The notes under the pieces are model-generated. The model saw nothing but the letters and a program-made list of their open reading frames with translations, ran no database searches and was not told where the DNA came from. DNA of 64,000 nt. Source: Cinnamomum chago (taxonomy: Eukaryota; Streptophyta; Magnoliopsida; Laurales; Lauraceae). The position numbers and the translations under genes are program-made. The stretch is from assembly GCA_038049695.1 (NCBI GenBank), contig CP142454.1:88558501-88622500 (forward strand), written 5' to 3'. Positions 23,098 to 34,212 of the stretch are shown piece by piece (position 1 is the stretch's first letter; every line of letters starts with the position of its first letter).

Positions 23098-25077
23098 CAA
23101 TTCCGGATACCGATAAAATCGTTCGAATACCCGAAGTTGGCGCGCTACTTCCCGAAAAAACTGAGAACTTCCAAGATCGTAGGCCCGCAGTGAGGTCCAA
23201 TATAAAACTTTTTGAACCATATAGTAATCACAGTTAAATTGCGGAAGCATAAGAAATAAGCGGAAGCAATATGTATCGATATATAAGTAAAGTGTGAGCA
23301 GAACTACAGTCTAATTAAAAGGTTCAGTTATTAATCAAAAGTTAATACAACTTTGTTAGCTACCCAGCTCACTTACAAAATTTCTCTCAAACCCAAAATA
23401 AAGAGAACTCTCAAAACCCAGGTAACTCATCTCCGCCCTCCGGCTCGACATCCGTGTCGGCCAGGGCCCACGCGAACTCTCCAGCAATCGGTGCCTCTAC
23501 CAGCGCTAGTGCATCATCTGGGATCTCTGGGTCAAAGCCTAAGCACCAAAGAAGGGTCAGATCTAAAAGATCTGGCAAGTCACAACATACTACTAACATA
23601 AGACATATATATCAAATGAATAGAGACAGGTAAATAAATTAAAGAATAACAAGGTAATGAACTAGGCAGTTGAGCAGTATAATCATAAGGAATCGGGATA
23701 ATATAAAACAACATCTAATCTACTACAAGATGGCACATTCACACGAGCTGGAATACCGCGGGATATTATGCCTCGGCCCTCCCATACTGAACATAGTTGC
23801 GGCAGGGAAATCTCACCAGTGCTGGAAATTACTAATCCCGCAAATCACTTATCATCTCATCACACTCATCACTCGAAGACCAGACACGATATCACACCGT
23901 CCGTCTTAACCACACAGCTCATCATCATAGCTCCTCAACACTCAAATAGCTCCTACCGGGGATGATCAGTCCACAGGCTGAGCTTATATCAACCGAGTGA
24001 ATGTCTAATGCCGACTCGAGAATAACTCTAAGGGTCTGTGTCTGTCTAGGCTTTGCCTTGCATGAACAAGGTCCTATCCAAGTCTCTAAGAAGTCTGTAC
24101 ATCAATCAGTCTATGGATTATATTCTAAGTCCAAGCCCACTCGTTGGATCCATACCAAGGCCCATCAATCCGTGGCCTGGTCTAAAACCGTCCAAACGAG
24201 ACATCAAATCAATTTACTACTGATAAACAGTTCATTTTAATCCATTATGACTTAACAGCCCAATATAAACTACCTCTTCCGGCTAAAGGTACACATCCCA
24301 CACTTAGGCCCAATAAGGGCCCGCCTAGACACAGACGCGGGTCAATGTTCTCCCAAATCACACTATCGGGTCACCTCTAAGATATCGTAGGTTCAGGTCC
24401 TCCATTTTCCATTAATTGACAGTTAACAGCTACTCTAAAGATCTAAGAATGACAATATATAATAGAAGTGAAGTATGAACTTCAATGAGGGAATCAACAG
24501 GGAAAAGCAACGGTCCAATCCTAGGTAATGGGCCACGTTCAGGTTCAGGTCCATCTCCGGTAATTGGATCTCTAAACGAAGTTCATTGATGCCATATAAT
24601 ACTGTGTTTGGTGCTTAGGAAATTACGGGCATCATTGACAACTCTTAGAGGTCGAATCATCTTAGATTAGCAACCAAAACCCTAAACCGTGGTCCCCGCG
24701 AGTCAAGGTTGAGCCACACTGTTGACTCGGGCTCAAAACATCGATAAACGTTCATTTGGATGGTCAATGGGCCCCACAACTGATCACAAGTCCTAAATGT
24801 TGAAAATTGAAAAATCAGGGTTTCCCAGGTGGACCTGAGGTGTAGTGTGCTCGGTTGACCTCCTGGCCTGGTGGGTCAACCGAGTGCACTGGATAAACTG
24901 AATCAGGCCTCCTGGAAAGTTTGTTTCATTTCTAAAGGTTCCCAGCGTGTCCGGTCAACCTCTTGGCCTGGGTGATTGACCGCATACACCAAAAACCCTA
25001 GAAAGATAGATGTCCCAGCTTTAAACATTTTCTACTGTAAACCCTAAGTATCAGGTCATCTTTTTCCATGAAATTTC

Positions 25078-25505
25078 AGTCACTGAGCTCGGTCCTGTGC
25101 TGAGCTCGGTCCAGCACTGAGCTCGGCCAACACTGGTCTCGACCATGCACTGAGCTCGGTCCTGCACTGAGCTCGGCCATGCACTGAGCTCGGTCCACAC
25201 TGAGCTCGGTTTTGCACTGAGCTCGGTTTTGCACTGAGCTCTGTCCTGCACTGAGCTCGGTTTTGCACTGAGCTCAGTTTTGCACTGAGCTCAATTTTGC
25301 ACTGATCTCGGCCATACATTAAGCTCGGTTTTGCACTGAGCTCGGCCAACACTGAGCTCGGTTTGCACTGAGCTCGGCCATACACTGAGCTCGGTTTTGC
25401 ACTGAGCTCGGTCCTGCACTGAGCTCAGCCAACACTGAGCTCGGCCAACACTGAGCTCGGTTTTGCACTGATCTCGGCCATGCACTGATCTCGGTCATAC
25501 ACTGA
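25078..25505 (+). repeat. 17-bp minisatellite, CACTGAGCTCGGTTTTG-type units
   Basis: About 25 head-to-tail units of CACTGAGCTCGG followed by a variable spacer (ttttg, tcctg, ccaa, ccatg) run through this segment. Each unit centres on the palindrome GAGCTC. The variants are interleaved rather than blocked. Open frames reading AQCKTELS-type repeats on minus are artefacts of the array. Confidence 0.93.
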
Positions 25506-25884
25506 AAACCCAGTTTTGCAGGTCTCATCCTTTTAATCCGTTTTTCCTCCAAACTTCCTCCAATCATTCCCAAACTCCACCAAATCAACATAAAACAAAA
25601 ATATACTATAATGCACCATCATCCAACACAAAATAGGCCCATTGATCTTCCAAATGAGGGGTGAAACCCCCATCCATCAATGCCCAAATCCATCCAAACA
25701 AACAACAGAGGCTCCAGGTAATTTCTAAGACTCAATTAATTACAAACATGAAATGAAACACAGAAATCAAAGGAAAACACATACATTCTAAGTTAATAGT
25801 AGATGCACTTGCCTTTTAGTAAATGAGGGAAGGTTTGTAGAGGGAAAGAGAGCAATATAAGAGAGAAATCTCACTCAGCGGTGA

Positions 25885-26806
25885 AGAAGTAGAGATGTCA
25901 AATGGGCCGGGCCGGCCCGGTTCGGCCCGGCCCAGCACGCTAGTCAACGGGCCGTGGCACGGCACGGCCCGGCCCACAAGGCACGGCCCGAGACACGGGC
26001 CGTGCTGGGCCAAGGTCGCTGGGCCCGGGCCCGCCAGGCCCGCCAGCCCACTGGGCTGGGAGCTCCAGCCCGCTGGGCACGCTGGGATCAGCCCGCTGGG
26101 CACGCCAGGCCCGAAGCCCGCCAGCCCGCCAGCCAGCCCAACAGAAAAAATAAAAAAAAAAAGAAAGAAAGGAAGAAAGAAAGAAAAAAAATAAAGAAAG
26201 AAAGAAAGAAAAAAAAAACAAAGAATGAAAGAATGAAAGAAAAAAAACAAAGAAAGAATGAAAGAAAGAAAGAGAAAAAAACAAAGAAAGAAAGAAAGAA
26301 AAAAAAAAACAAAGAAAGAAAGAATGAAAGAAAGAAAGAAAAAAAGAATGAAAGAAAGAATGAAAGAAAGAAAAAAAAAAGAAAGAAAGAATGAAAGAAA
26401 GAAAAAAAAAAGAAAGAAAGAAAGAATGAAAGAAAAAAAGAAAAAAACAAAGAAAGAAAGAAAGAAAAAAAAAAGAAAGAATGAAAGAATGAAAGAAAGA
26501 AAAGAAAGAAAGAATGAATGAATGAATGAATGAATGAAAGAAAGAAAAAAAAGAAAGAAAAAAAAGAAAGAAAAAAAGAAAAAAACAGCCCAGCCCAGCA
26601 GGCCCGCCTGGCCCGCCAGCCCGCCTGGGCCGGCCCGCTCCAGCCCGCCCCATGGCGGGCCGTGCCAGTGGGCCGTGCCGTGCCAGGGGTTTTCCCTGGC
26701 GGGCCGTGCCGGCCCGGCCCGCTAGCTGGGGCGGGCCGTGCCAGCCCGGCCCGTGGCACGGGTGGGCCGGATCTGGGCCGGCACGGCCCGTTTGACATCT
26801 CGATGA
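25885..26806. mobile_element. GC-ended MITE with an internal GAAA-rich tract
   Basis: Inverted termini are GAGATGTCAAATGGGCCGGG at the left and the complement of GAGATGTCAAACGGGCCGTG at the right. Subterminal blocks (25900-26140 and 26590-26790) are almost pure GGGCC/GGCCC. The core (26145-26585) is an imperfect (GAAA)n/(GAAT)n purine tract. The flanks share gaagaa-type sequence, so the 8-bp duplication is not certain. The type resembles hAT MITEs. Large Phe/Ser and Lys/Arg frames here are spurious. Confidence 0.75.
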
Positions 26807-27434
26807 AGAAGAAGAGATACAGCAGTAGCAGTAGCAGAGCTCCTAAGGACTTTTCCAACACAGTAACAGCAGCTCCCAGGTGAAGAAATGAGATAGGAAG
26901 AAGGAAGATGAAGTAACAACTGTTGCCAAGAAGAAATCCCAGCACACAGTCCCGTCCCAGTCACAACAGTAGCTCAACTCAAGGGAAATGAGAGAGGAAG
27001 AAGAGAGAATGAAGGAGGAACAGCTCTTGAGAAAAATCCAGCACAACAGTAACAGTCTCAGCTCAAATGTAGGGAAGAATTGAGAGAGAGGAGAAGAGAG
27101 GAATGAAATGGGAATTGAGATGAACAGTGTCTTAGGGTTCTTGGGATAAGAGCCTATTTATAGATTAGGAAGGGGGTGGTTAATGGCTGTAATGCCCTTT
27201 TGGGTTACATGTAATTAGGGTTAGGGTTAGGGTTATCATGGTCTTTGAGTGGAATGTTCTAGAGAAGCACAATTGCAAAGACCCCCCTCTAATTAATTAA
27301 AACCACTAGCTAGGGCCTACCCTACACTCATTAGCTTAGAATTAACCAAAACACCCCACTAACTAAACTACTAACCCAACTAAGCTAGTCTAACTATAAC
27401 TTAGGAAAATCTAACTAAGGTATATCATACTTTT

Positions 27435-28306
27435 CTTTTTTATTTCCATTCAAATTAGAATCAATGCATGTTTAAATCTTTGTATTTCCATTTATGCATG
27501 ATTTCTAGTTGTTAAAGAGTTGTTTTGCAAACTCATTATCATCTTTGGAATATTAGAATGATTTGCAAACTCTCTTGACTAAATCACATGTGTTCTTAGA
27601 CTTTAATTTTCATACAACTTGTTTAGTTCATTTCTTCAAGGTTGTTGAAACTTTCATGTGATTAGCATTCATCTTCAATCATCCATTTCTAAGCTTTGAT
27701 TTTAAATTGCATCAAGCATACAATTAAGAGCTTAATTGTTGAAATTGATTGGAGAAACACATTCATACACTTGTGCACACACTTTAGCATATTTGAGTGT
27801 ATGTTTGTAATTTGTATTACACTTTCACATTAGCCTATTTAGAGGAAATTTATATGTGCTTAATTTGTATCTCTTAGAGTGTTCTTGAAGAGACACCTTC
27901 TTAGAGAAAAATCTTCTTTTGTAAAGGCTATTGCTTAGCCTTAGAAAAGCATTTTGTAAAGGTTATTGCTTAGCCTTGAAAAGCATCTTGTAAAGGTTGT
28001 TGTTGAGCCTAGTAAAAACAACATTGTAAAGGTTATTGCTTAGCCTAGTAAAAAGCATAATTAGTGGAAATCCGGTTGGGTGATTGGATCACAAGCCGGT
28101 AGTGGATGTAGGCATTGAGGCCGAACCACTATAAACCTTTGTGTAGTGGTGATTGCTTGTGGTGCTTGTTTTCTTATCTTCCGCATCTTGTCTGGTAAAT
28201 CATCTTGTGACTTGTTTATCTTCATAGAAATTAAAATTGGTCATATTTTGTAGCACACCCTATTCACCCCCCCCCCCCCTCTAGGGTTAGGATCCCAGGA
28301 CTTTCA
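27435..28306 (-). mobile_element. Partial LTR, TGTTGAAAGTCC family
   Basis: Read on minus from about 28306 it runs GAAAGTCCTGGGATCC, then CCCTAGAGGGGGG and the tagtggttcggcct block. This is collinear with the start of the LTR at 29237-33540, in opposite orientation. Its distal part is lost at the junction with the long LTR at 27429. A run of 14 C lies at 28267-28280. Confidence 0.7.
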
Positions 28307-28308
28307 TA

Positions 28309-28540
28309 CGTTAGACTCCCTACTGCAGCAGCATAAGGACGTTGGTCCAGTTGACGTCTTTTGATTTCATTCCTTGGACTTTGCTCTTTACTAAATTTGT
28401 CACCCTTAATTATTGGTGAATCTTGAGGCCTACATCCTTCCATACAGAATCTTTTATGAATATTTTTTATATAGGATTCCTGTAATAACCTAAGTAATCC
28501 TCGAGATCCATCCCGATATATCACAATTCCTATTACAAAG
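28309..28540 (-). pseudogene. Copia RT fragment of the 24.6-kb element
   Basis: Minus translation gives IYRDGSRGLLRLLQESYIKN, then HKRFCMEGC, ending PYAAAVGSLTY, the usual segment after the YVDD region of Copia RT. It joins directly to 35681-35790 once the CACTA element at 28541-35680 is removed. Confidence 0.88.
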
Positions 28541-28925
28541 CACTACAAGAAATTTGGGGTTTAAGGACGACACAAATTTGTCCCAAAATGTACATATTTC
28601 GTCACCGAAACTAATTAAGACGAAAATTTTTCGTCACCCGTTTTGTTGCCAAAGCCTTGTCACTAAAAGATATTGGAGATGAAAAAAAAATTCGTCATTG
28701 AAAAAGATAAATTTGTGACGATTTTTTTCGTCTCCAATACACTCTATTGGAAACATACTTGTAAGTAATTTTTTTTCGTCACCAATGCACTCTATTGGAA
28801 ACATACTTGTAAGTAATTAGTGACAAAATATTTTTTCATTAAAGGAAGAAATTAGAGACAAAAATATTTTGTCATAAATATAAGAAATAGAGACGAAATA
28901 ATTTTATCACGTTTAATATAAAGAA

Positions 28926-29236
28926 TGTCACAGCCCCGACCCACTCAAGGACTTCCCAAGATAGTACTGCTCCCGCCTGAGCACGCTTAACTTCGGAGTT
29001 CTTGCGATTTCTCGGACCGCACGGTTATAGAAGGCTTCAAGCTAAATTAATACTAGGTTTGACTTATAAGCCCAAGGTCAGGACTTGGATATTTCCGATG
29101 CGCGCTAATGGAGACTCACCGTTTGATGCCCGTGGTTGACACGCTGCGCCCCATGGTTAAGGGTACCCCCAGACCAAGATCTCACATTTTTCCCCACTAG
29201 AAATAGAGTCGTCCTCGGCTCTGATACCAACTGTTG
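28926..29236 (-). mobile_element. Cassandra-type TRIM LTR plus internal domain, carrying 5S rRNA sequence
   Basis: The LTR (28926 to about 29191, starting TGTCACAGCCCC and ending ATCTCACA) is followed by a 45-bp internal segment ending GATACCAAC (minus PBS GTTGGTATCAGAG, matching initiator tRNA-Met). Minus strand near 29007-28950 matches plant 5S rRNA (AGAACTCCGAAGTTAAGCGT) but lacks about 14 bp over the box C region. It is followed directly by an unrelated LTR at 29237 instead of its own second LTR. Confidence 0.88.
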
Positions 29237-32200
29237 AAAGTCCGGGGATCCGAACCCTAGAGGGGGGGTGCATAGGGTGAGCTTCAATTTTGACCAATTT
29301 TAATCAATTTTAACTTCTTTAAATTAAACTAGTCACAAGTGATGATTATCAAACAAAATGCGGAAGCTTAATAAAAACAATCACCACAAAGCAAGCACCA
29401 TCACACAATGATTTATAGTGGTTCGGCCTCATACCTACATCCACTACCGGCTTGTGATCCAACACCCCACCGGATTTCCACTATTTATGCTTTTCAATAG
29501 GCGAAGCAATAACCTTTACAATGATGTTTTTCAAGGCTTAACACCAACCTATACATTATACTTTTCTTAGGCTAAGCAATAACCTCTTCAACCAATGGTT
29601 GGTTATCTCTCTGAGTAGTGTCTAAAATACACTTAATGGAGATACAATTTAGCTCATTACAATGCCTCTTAATTAGGCGGATATGGAAGTGAAAAACTAA
29701 TTCATACACACACACTATGAATGCAAAGATGAATGCTCAATGTGTATGTATGATGTCCTCAATCATTTTTAAAATGAAAGCTCATAAATGTATGCCTAAG
29801 GCTTTTGAAAGTTTTAGCTCATAAAACATTTATGATTGAGGAAAGAATGCAAGTCACATGTTAAAAATAACTTGTAAAAGATATACATTTGTATCATAAA
29901 CAAGTTGTGAAATTCTAAGCACAAAACATGTGATGCATAGGGATGTCAATCAAATTAACAATGTAGCTCAAAACATAAAAATAGATTTGATTGAAAATAG
30001 GGGACAAATTGTGAGGCCCCACCCTTTGTGGGCCCTCTAGTTGATATTTTAATTACTAATTATTAGCTAATTATATTAATTAGTAACTAATTATGCTAAT
30101 TAGTGGGTTAGTGAGGGTAATTAGATAGATTCTCCTAAGTTTGTGTTAGACTAGTTTAGTTGTATTAGTATTAGGGTTTTGTGTAGTCTTTTGTGAATTC
30201 TAGGGTTTATTAGTGAGGGAGGCCCTTACTAGGGTTTTGAGTTAACTTTAGGGGGGTTTCTGCAAAAGGCACCATTCTATAACCTTCCCTACCCAAAGAC
30301 TCAATTACCCCTAGCCCTAACCCTAATCCTATACAACCCCAAAGGCTATTTCAGTCTTTAGCCCCTCCCTAAAATCTATAAAACCAGCCCATTTCCCAAT
30401 GAAACCCTTAGCTACTATTCCTCTCTCTTTTTCCTCTTCTTCCTCTCTCATTTCTTCTCCTTTGAGCGACTGTTGTGCTGGAGAAATTGCCCTAGGAGCT
30501 GCAGCCACTTCATCATCTTCTTCTTCTTGCATTGGATAGGATTTCTCTTCTTCTCTATATCTCTCTACAATACCTTCTCTTCCAAGCAAGGCAAGTACAT
30601 TATACTCAGTCGACCCACCAGGCCAGGAGGTCGACCGAGCTCACTGCACATCAGGTCAACCTGGGGGTCAACCCCCAGTGTGCCAGGTCGACCCAGCACA
30701 CTGGGAAACCTTGATTTTCCAGTTTTCAACATTTAGGAGTTGTGATCAGTTGTGGGGCCCATTGACCATCCAAATGGACATTTATCAATGTACTAAGCCC
30801 GAGTCAATGGTGTGGCTCAATCTTGACTCGCGGGGACCACTGATTAGGGTTTTGGTCGTTTAATCTAAGATGATTAGAGCCTTAAACGTTGTCAATGATG
30901 CCCGTAACCTCAGGAGCACCAAACACAGTATCCTTTGGCATCTGAGACTTCGTTTAGAGATCTAATTACCGGAGATAGACCTGAATCTGAAAGTGGTTAA
31001 TTACTTAGGATTGGACTGTTGTATTTCCCTATTGATTCTTATATTGGAGTTCACACTTCACCTTGTTTATTACTGTCTTTCTTAGATCTTTAGTGTAGTT
31101 GTTAACTGTTAATTGAATATAAATGGAGGACCTGAACCTAGGATTTCTTAGAGGTGACCTGATAGTATGATTTGGAGAACACTGATCCGTGTCTGTGGCT
31201 AGGCGGGCCCTTGTTGGGCCTAAGTGTGGAGATGTGTACCCTTAGTTGGAAGAGGTAATTTATGTCGGGATTTTAAGTCATGATGGATTAGAATAAGCTG
31301 TTTATCAGTAGAAATGGATATGATGCCTCGTTTGGACTGTTCTAGACCAGGCCATGGATTTGATGGGCCTTGGTATGGATCCAGCGAGTGGGCTTGGGCT
31401 TGAATTATAATCCACTGATTAATTGATATATATATATATACCTCTTAGAGACTTGGTTAGGACCTTGTTCACGCAAGGCAAAACCTAGACCGACACAGAC
31501 CCTTAGAGTATTTTGAGTCGACATAGACATTCACTCGGTTGATTTAAGTTCAACATGTGGACTGATCATCCCTAGTAGGAGCTATTATGAGTGTTGAGGA
31601 GCTATCATGATGAGCTATGTTGTTAAGACGGACGGTGTGATACCGTGTCCGGTCTTGAGTGATGAGTGTTATGAGATTGATGAGTGATTTGCGGGATTAG
31701 TAAATCCCAGCACTGGTGAGATTTCCCCGCCGCAACTGTGTTCAATATGGGAGGGCCGCGGCATAATATCCCGCGGTATTCCAGCTCGTGTGAATGTGTC
31801 ATTTTGTGGTAGAATAGATGTTGTATATTTATCCTGATTCCCTATGCTTATCTTGCTCAACTGCCTAGTTCATTTACCTTGTTATTCTTTAATTTATATA
31901 CCTGTCTCTATTCATTTGATATATGTCATATGTTATTAGTATACTGTGACTTGCCAGATCTTTTAGATCTGACCCATCTTTGGTGCTTAGGCCTTGACCC
32001 AGAGATCGCAGAGGACGCGCTTACGCTAGTAGAAGCGCCCGTAGCTAGAGAGTTCGCGTGGGGCCCGGCCGACCTCGATGTCGAGCAGGAGGATGGAGAG
32101 CTATTACCAGGGTTTTGAGAGCTATCTTTATTTTGGGCTTTGAAAGAAATTTTGCAGTGAGCCGGGTAGTTAACAAAATGTATTAACTTTTGTTTAACAA

Positions 32201-33540
32201 CTGATACTTTTAACTAGACTGTAGTTTTGCTCACACTTTACATATATATCGATACCAAATTGCTTCCGCTTTGTTTATTATGCTTCCGCAAGTTAACCAT
32301 TGAGTTTATATTGTTCAAAAGTTTTAAGTTGGACCTCACTGCGGACCTACGATCTTGGAAGTTCTCGGATTTTCTGGGAAGTAGCGCGTCAACTTCGGGT
32401 ATTCGAACGACTATATCGGTATTCGGAATTGGGGCGTTACACAAATCATATATACTTATAAAATCAACTTGAATATGATATACCTATCAAAGAAAAACAA
32501 GTTGTGAAACTTTAAAACAAAGTTACATATGATTTGTAAAGATGTTGAATCCAAAACATAAGATATATTTGAAAGTGATTTTCTTATGATGAAAAACAAC
32601 AACCATAGATTCAACCAAGTATAGGAATCATGTTACATATAATTTCAAAGATTCTTTCATTAACATGATCTACTTAGATTTACCAATTAAAGTACTACTT
32701 GGATTGAATCAAGGTGATGCATCCAAAACAATAGATCAATTCAAAACATAAACATGTTAAGGACACAACAAATCATAGTTTATCATGCTAGAAAAGATTT
32801 ACCAATAATTAAAGCAAAGCATGAAAACATATGATTAAGAAAAGTAAAGCTCACTTAGAGATTTAACTTCATTAATCCAAGCTTTAGCTTTCCTAATGAC
32901 CCCTTCATCCCTTAGCTCATTCCCCTTTGTTTTGCCTCAAAACCTCTTAAGGAGGGCCTTAAAATTACTGACTTTTGGCAAAGGAATGAACTAATATTTA
33001 TAACCAAAATGTGCCCAACGGCTCTTCCCCAGTCGACCTGGCCTTCAACGGTCATAAAACTGACCGTTTGAAAGGGCACAACGGCTATTTCCCAGTCGAC
33101 CCGCAGTGGGCCCGGTCGATCGGGTCCCTTGTTGGGCCTGTCGACCGAGCCAACTGCGGGTCGACCTGGGCCTGGGGACCAAAATCCCTAAAATGCATAT
33201 TTCAAAGTGTTTTTATATGGGGACTTTTGGGCCACTGAACCAAGCATGGAATCATGTTTTAAATCACACTAAGAGGGTTAAAAACATGAAACACAAAAAG
33301 CCTAAAAAGATTTGAAAGATTTAAACCATAGGCTTGCTTGATTTCTAAAACTTCTTTTTCAAAACAAATGCATCCAAGATTAAAAGCAAAACATGCATAA
33401 ATCAATACTTTTATAAATCTTAAAAACAATGCATGTATAAATCAAGATTTCAAGATTTTCTAAATCAATGCATATGTGTGAAAATCAAATGATGCTAGAA
33501 TGATAATGCATCCATCAAATTGCAATCTACAAAATCCCTA
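29237..33540. mobile_element. Solo LTR of the TGTTGAAAGTCC family, interrupted by a second solo LTR
   Basis: It starts TGTTGAAAGTCCGGGG. It is split at 30010-32441 by another LTR, and the second half (32447-33540) ends AATCCCTA. The flanks CCAAC (29232-29236) and ACAAC (33541-33545) agree in four of five bases, consistent with a decayed TSD. Around 33030-33190 it has several GTCGAC/GGTCGACC palindromes. There is no coding. Confidence 0.65.
30010..32441 (-). mobile_element. Long solo LTR (TGTAACGCCCC family), 2432 bp, TSD CAAAT
   Basis: On minus it starts TGTAACGCCCCAATTCCG and ends GGGGCCTCACA. It is flanked by perfect CAAAT copies (30005-30009, 32442-32446). It is collinear with the first part of 23098-27429 in inverted orientation. 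Imperfect GTCGACC repeats lie at 30608-30705. Open frames inside (for example 31879-32118) are shared as non-coding sequence with the other copy and are not credible genes. Confidence 0.92.
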
Positions 33541-33545
33541 ACAAC

Positions 33546-34212
33546 CGTTACAACCCCGCCCAACTCAGCATGAAATTCTCCGCTTTGGGGCACGTGCACG
33601 CGCGATGACTTCCCAAGAGGTCACCCATCCTAGTATTACTCCCGCCCGAGCACGCTTAACTGCGGAGTTCTTACGATTTCTAGGGCCGCACGGTTTTAAA
33701 AAATCTCATGCTAAGTTAATACGGGCTTTGACTTATAAGCCCAAGGTCAGGACTTGGATATTTCCGATGCGGGCTAACGGAGACTCACCGTTTGAAGCTC
33801 GTGGTTGACACGCTACGCCCCGTGGTTAAGGGTACCGCCCGGACCAAGATCTCACATTCTCCCCCACTAGAAATAGAGTCGTCCTCGACTATGATACCAA
33901 CTGTCACAGCCCCACCCAACTCAGCATGAAATTATCCGCTTTGTCCTACGTGCACGCGCGAGGACTTCCCAAGAGGTCACTCATCCTAGTACTGCTCCCG
34001 CCCGAGCACACTTAACTTCGGAGTTCTTACGATTTCCGAGGCCCCACGGTTTTAAAAAGCCTCATGCTAAGTTAATACGGGGTTTGACTTATAAGCCCAA
34101 GGTCAGGACTTGGATATTTTCGATGCGAGCTAACGGAGACTCACCGTTTGAAGCTCGTGGTTCACACTCTACGCCCCGTGGTTAAGGGTACCACCCGGAC
34201 CAAGTTCTCACA
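33546..34212 (-). mobile_element. Cassandra TRIM: two 311-bp LTRs and a 45-bp internal domain
   Basis: LTRs 33546-33856 and 33902-34212 are the same length and highly similar. The internal part 33857-33901 carries a polypurine tract (minus AGTGGGGGAGAA) and a primer-binding site (minus GTTGGTATCATAG). Each LTR contains on the minus strand a 5S rRNA-like stretch: AGAACTCCGCAGTTAAGCGT and box C-like GGATGGGTGACCTC (33673-33607; second copy 34026-33962). This is the signature of Cassandra elements, which have no genes and use the 5S Pol III promoter. No TSD is seen outside. Confidence 0.92.

Larger units (their letters stand above)
23098..27429 (+). mobile_element. Long solo LTR (TGTAACGCCCC family), TSD CTTTT, with nested repeats
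   Basis: It starts TGTAACGCCCCAATTCCGG, ends ATATCATA (TA in place of CA), and is flanked by CTTTT at 23093-23097 and 27430-27434. It is collinear in its first 1.8 kb with the inverted solo LTR at 30010-32441 (for example actgcggacc/ggcccgcagt and gggaggg-ccgcggcataatatcc words). It contains a 17-bp minisatellite (25078-25505) and a MITE (25885-26806). TG-start LTRs of 2-4 kb suggest a Gypsy-type parent. No coding was found. Confidence 0.75.

Noticed and set aside
25051-25591. Repeat protein reading AQCKTELS on minus, or a CRISPR-like array
   Set aside because: The units are contiguous 17-bp minisatellite copies without unique spacers; the frames only follow the repeat.
25816-26945. Open frames up to 285 codons rich in Phe/Ser or Lys/Arg
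   Set aside because: They are products of the GAAA tract and GGGCC blocks of a MITE, on both strands and in several frames.
27214-27234. Interstitial telomere repeats (ttagggttagggttaggg)
   Set aside because: Only about three units, of TTAGGG rather than the plant TTTAGGG type, inside an LTR.
31879-32118. 79-codon open frame on + (also antisense to a similar frame near 23411-23599)
   Set aside because: It lies in the long-LTR family; the two copies share sequence but not a conserved reading frame beyond short stretches.
33607-34026. Genuine 5S rRNA genes
   Set aside because: The similarity is partial, diverged and sits inside paired LTRs with a primer-binding site and polypurine tract, as in Cassandra.
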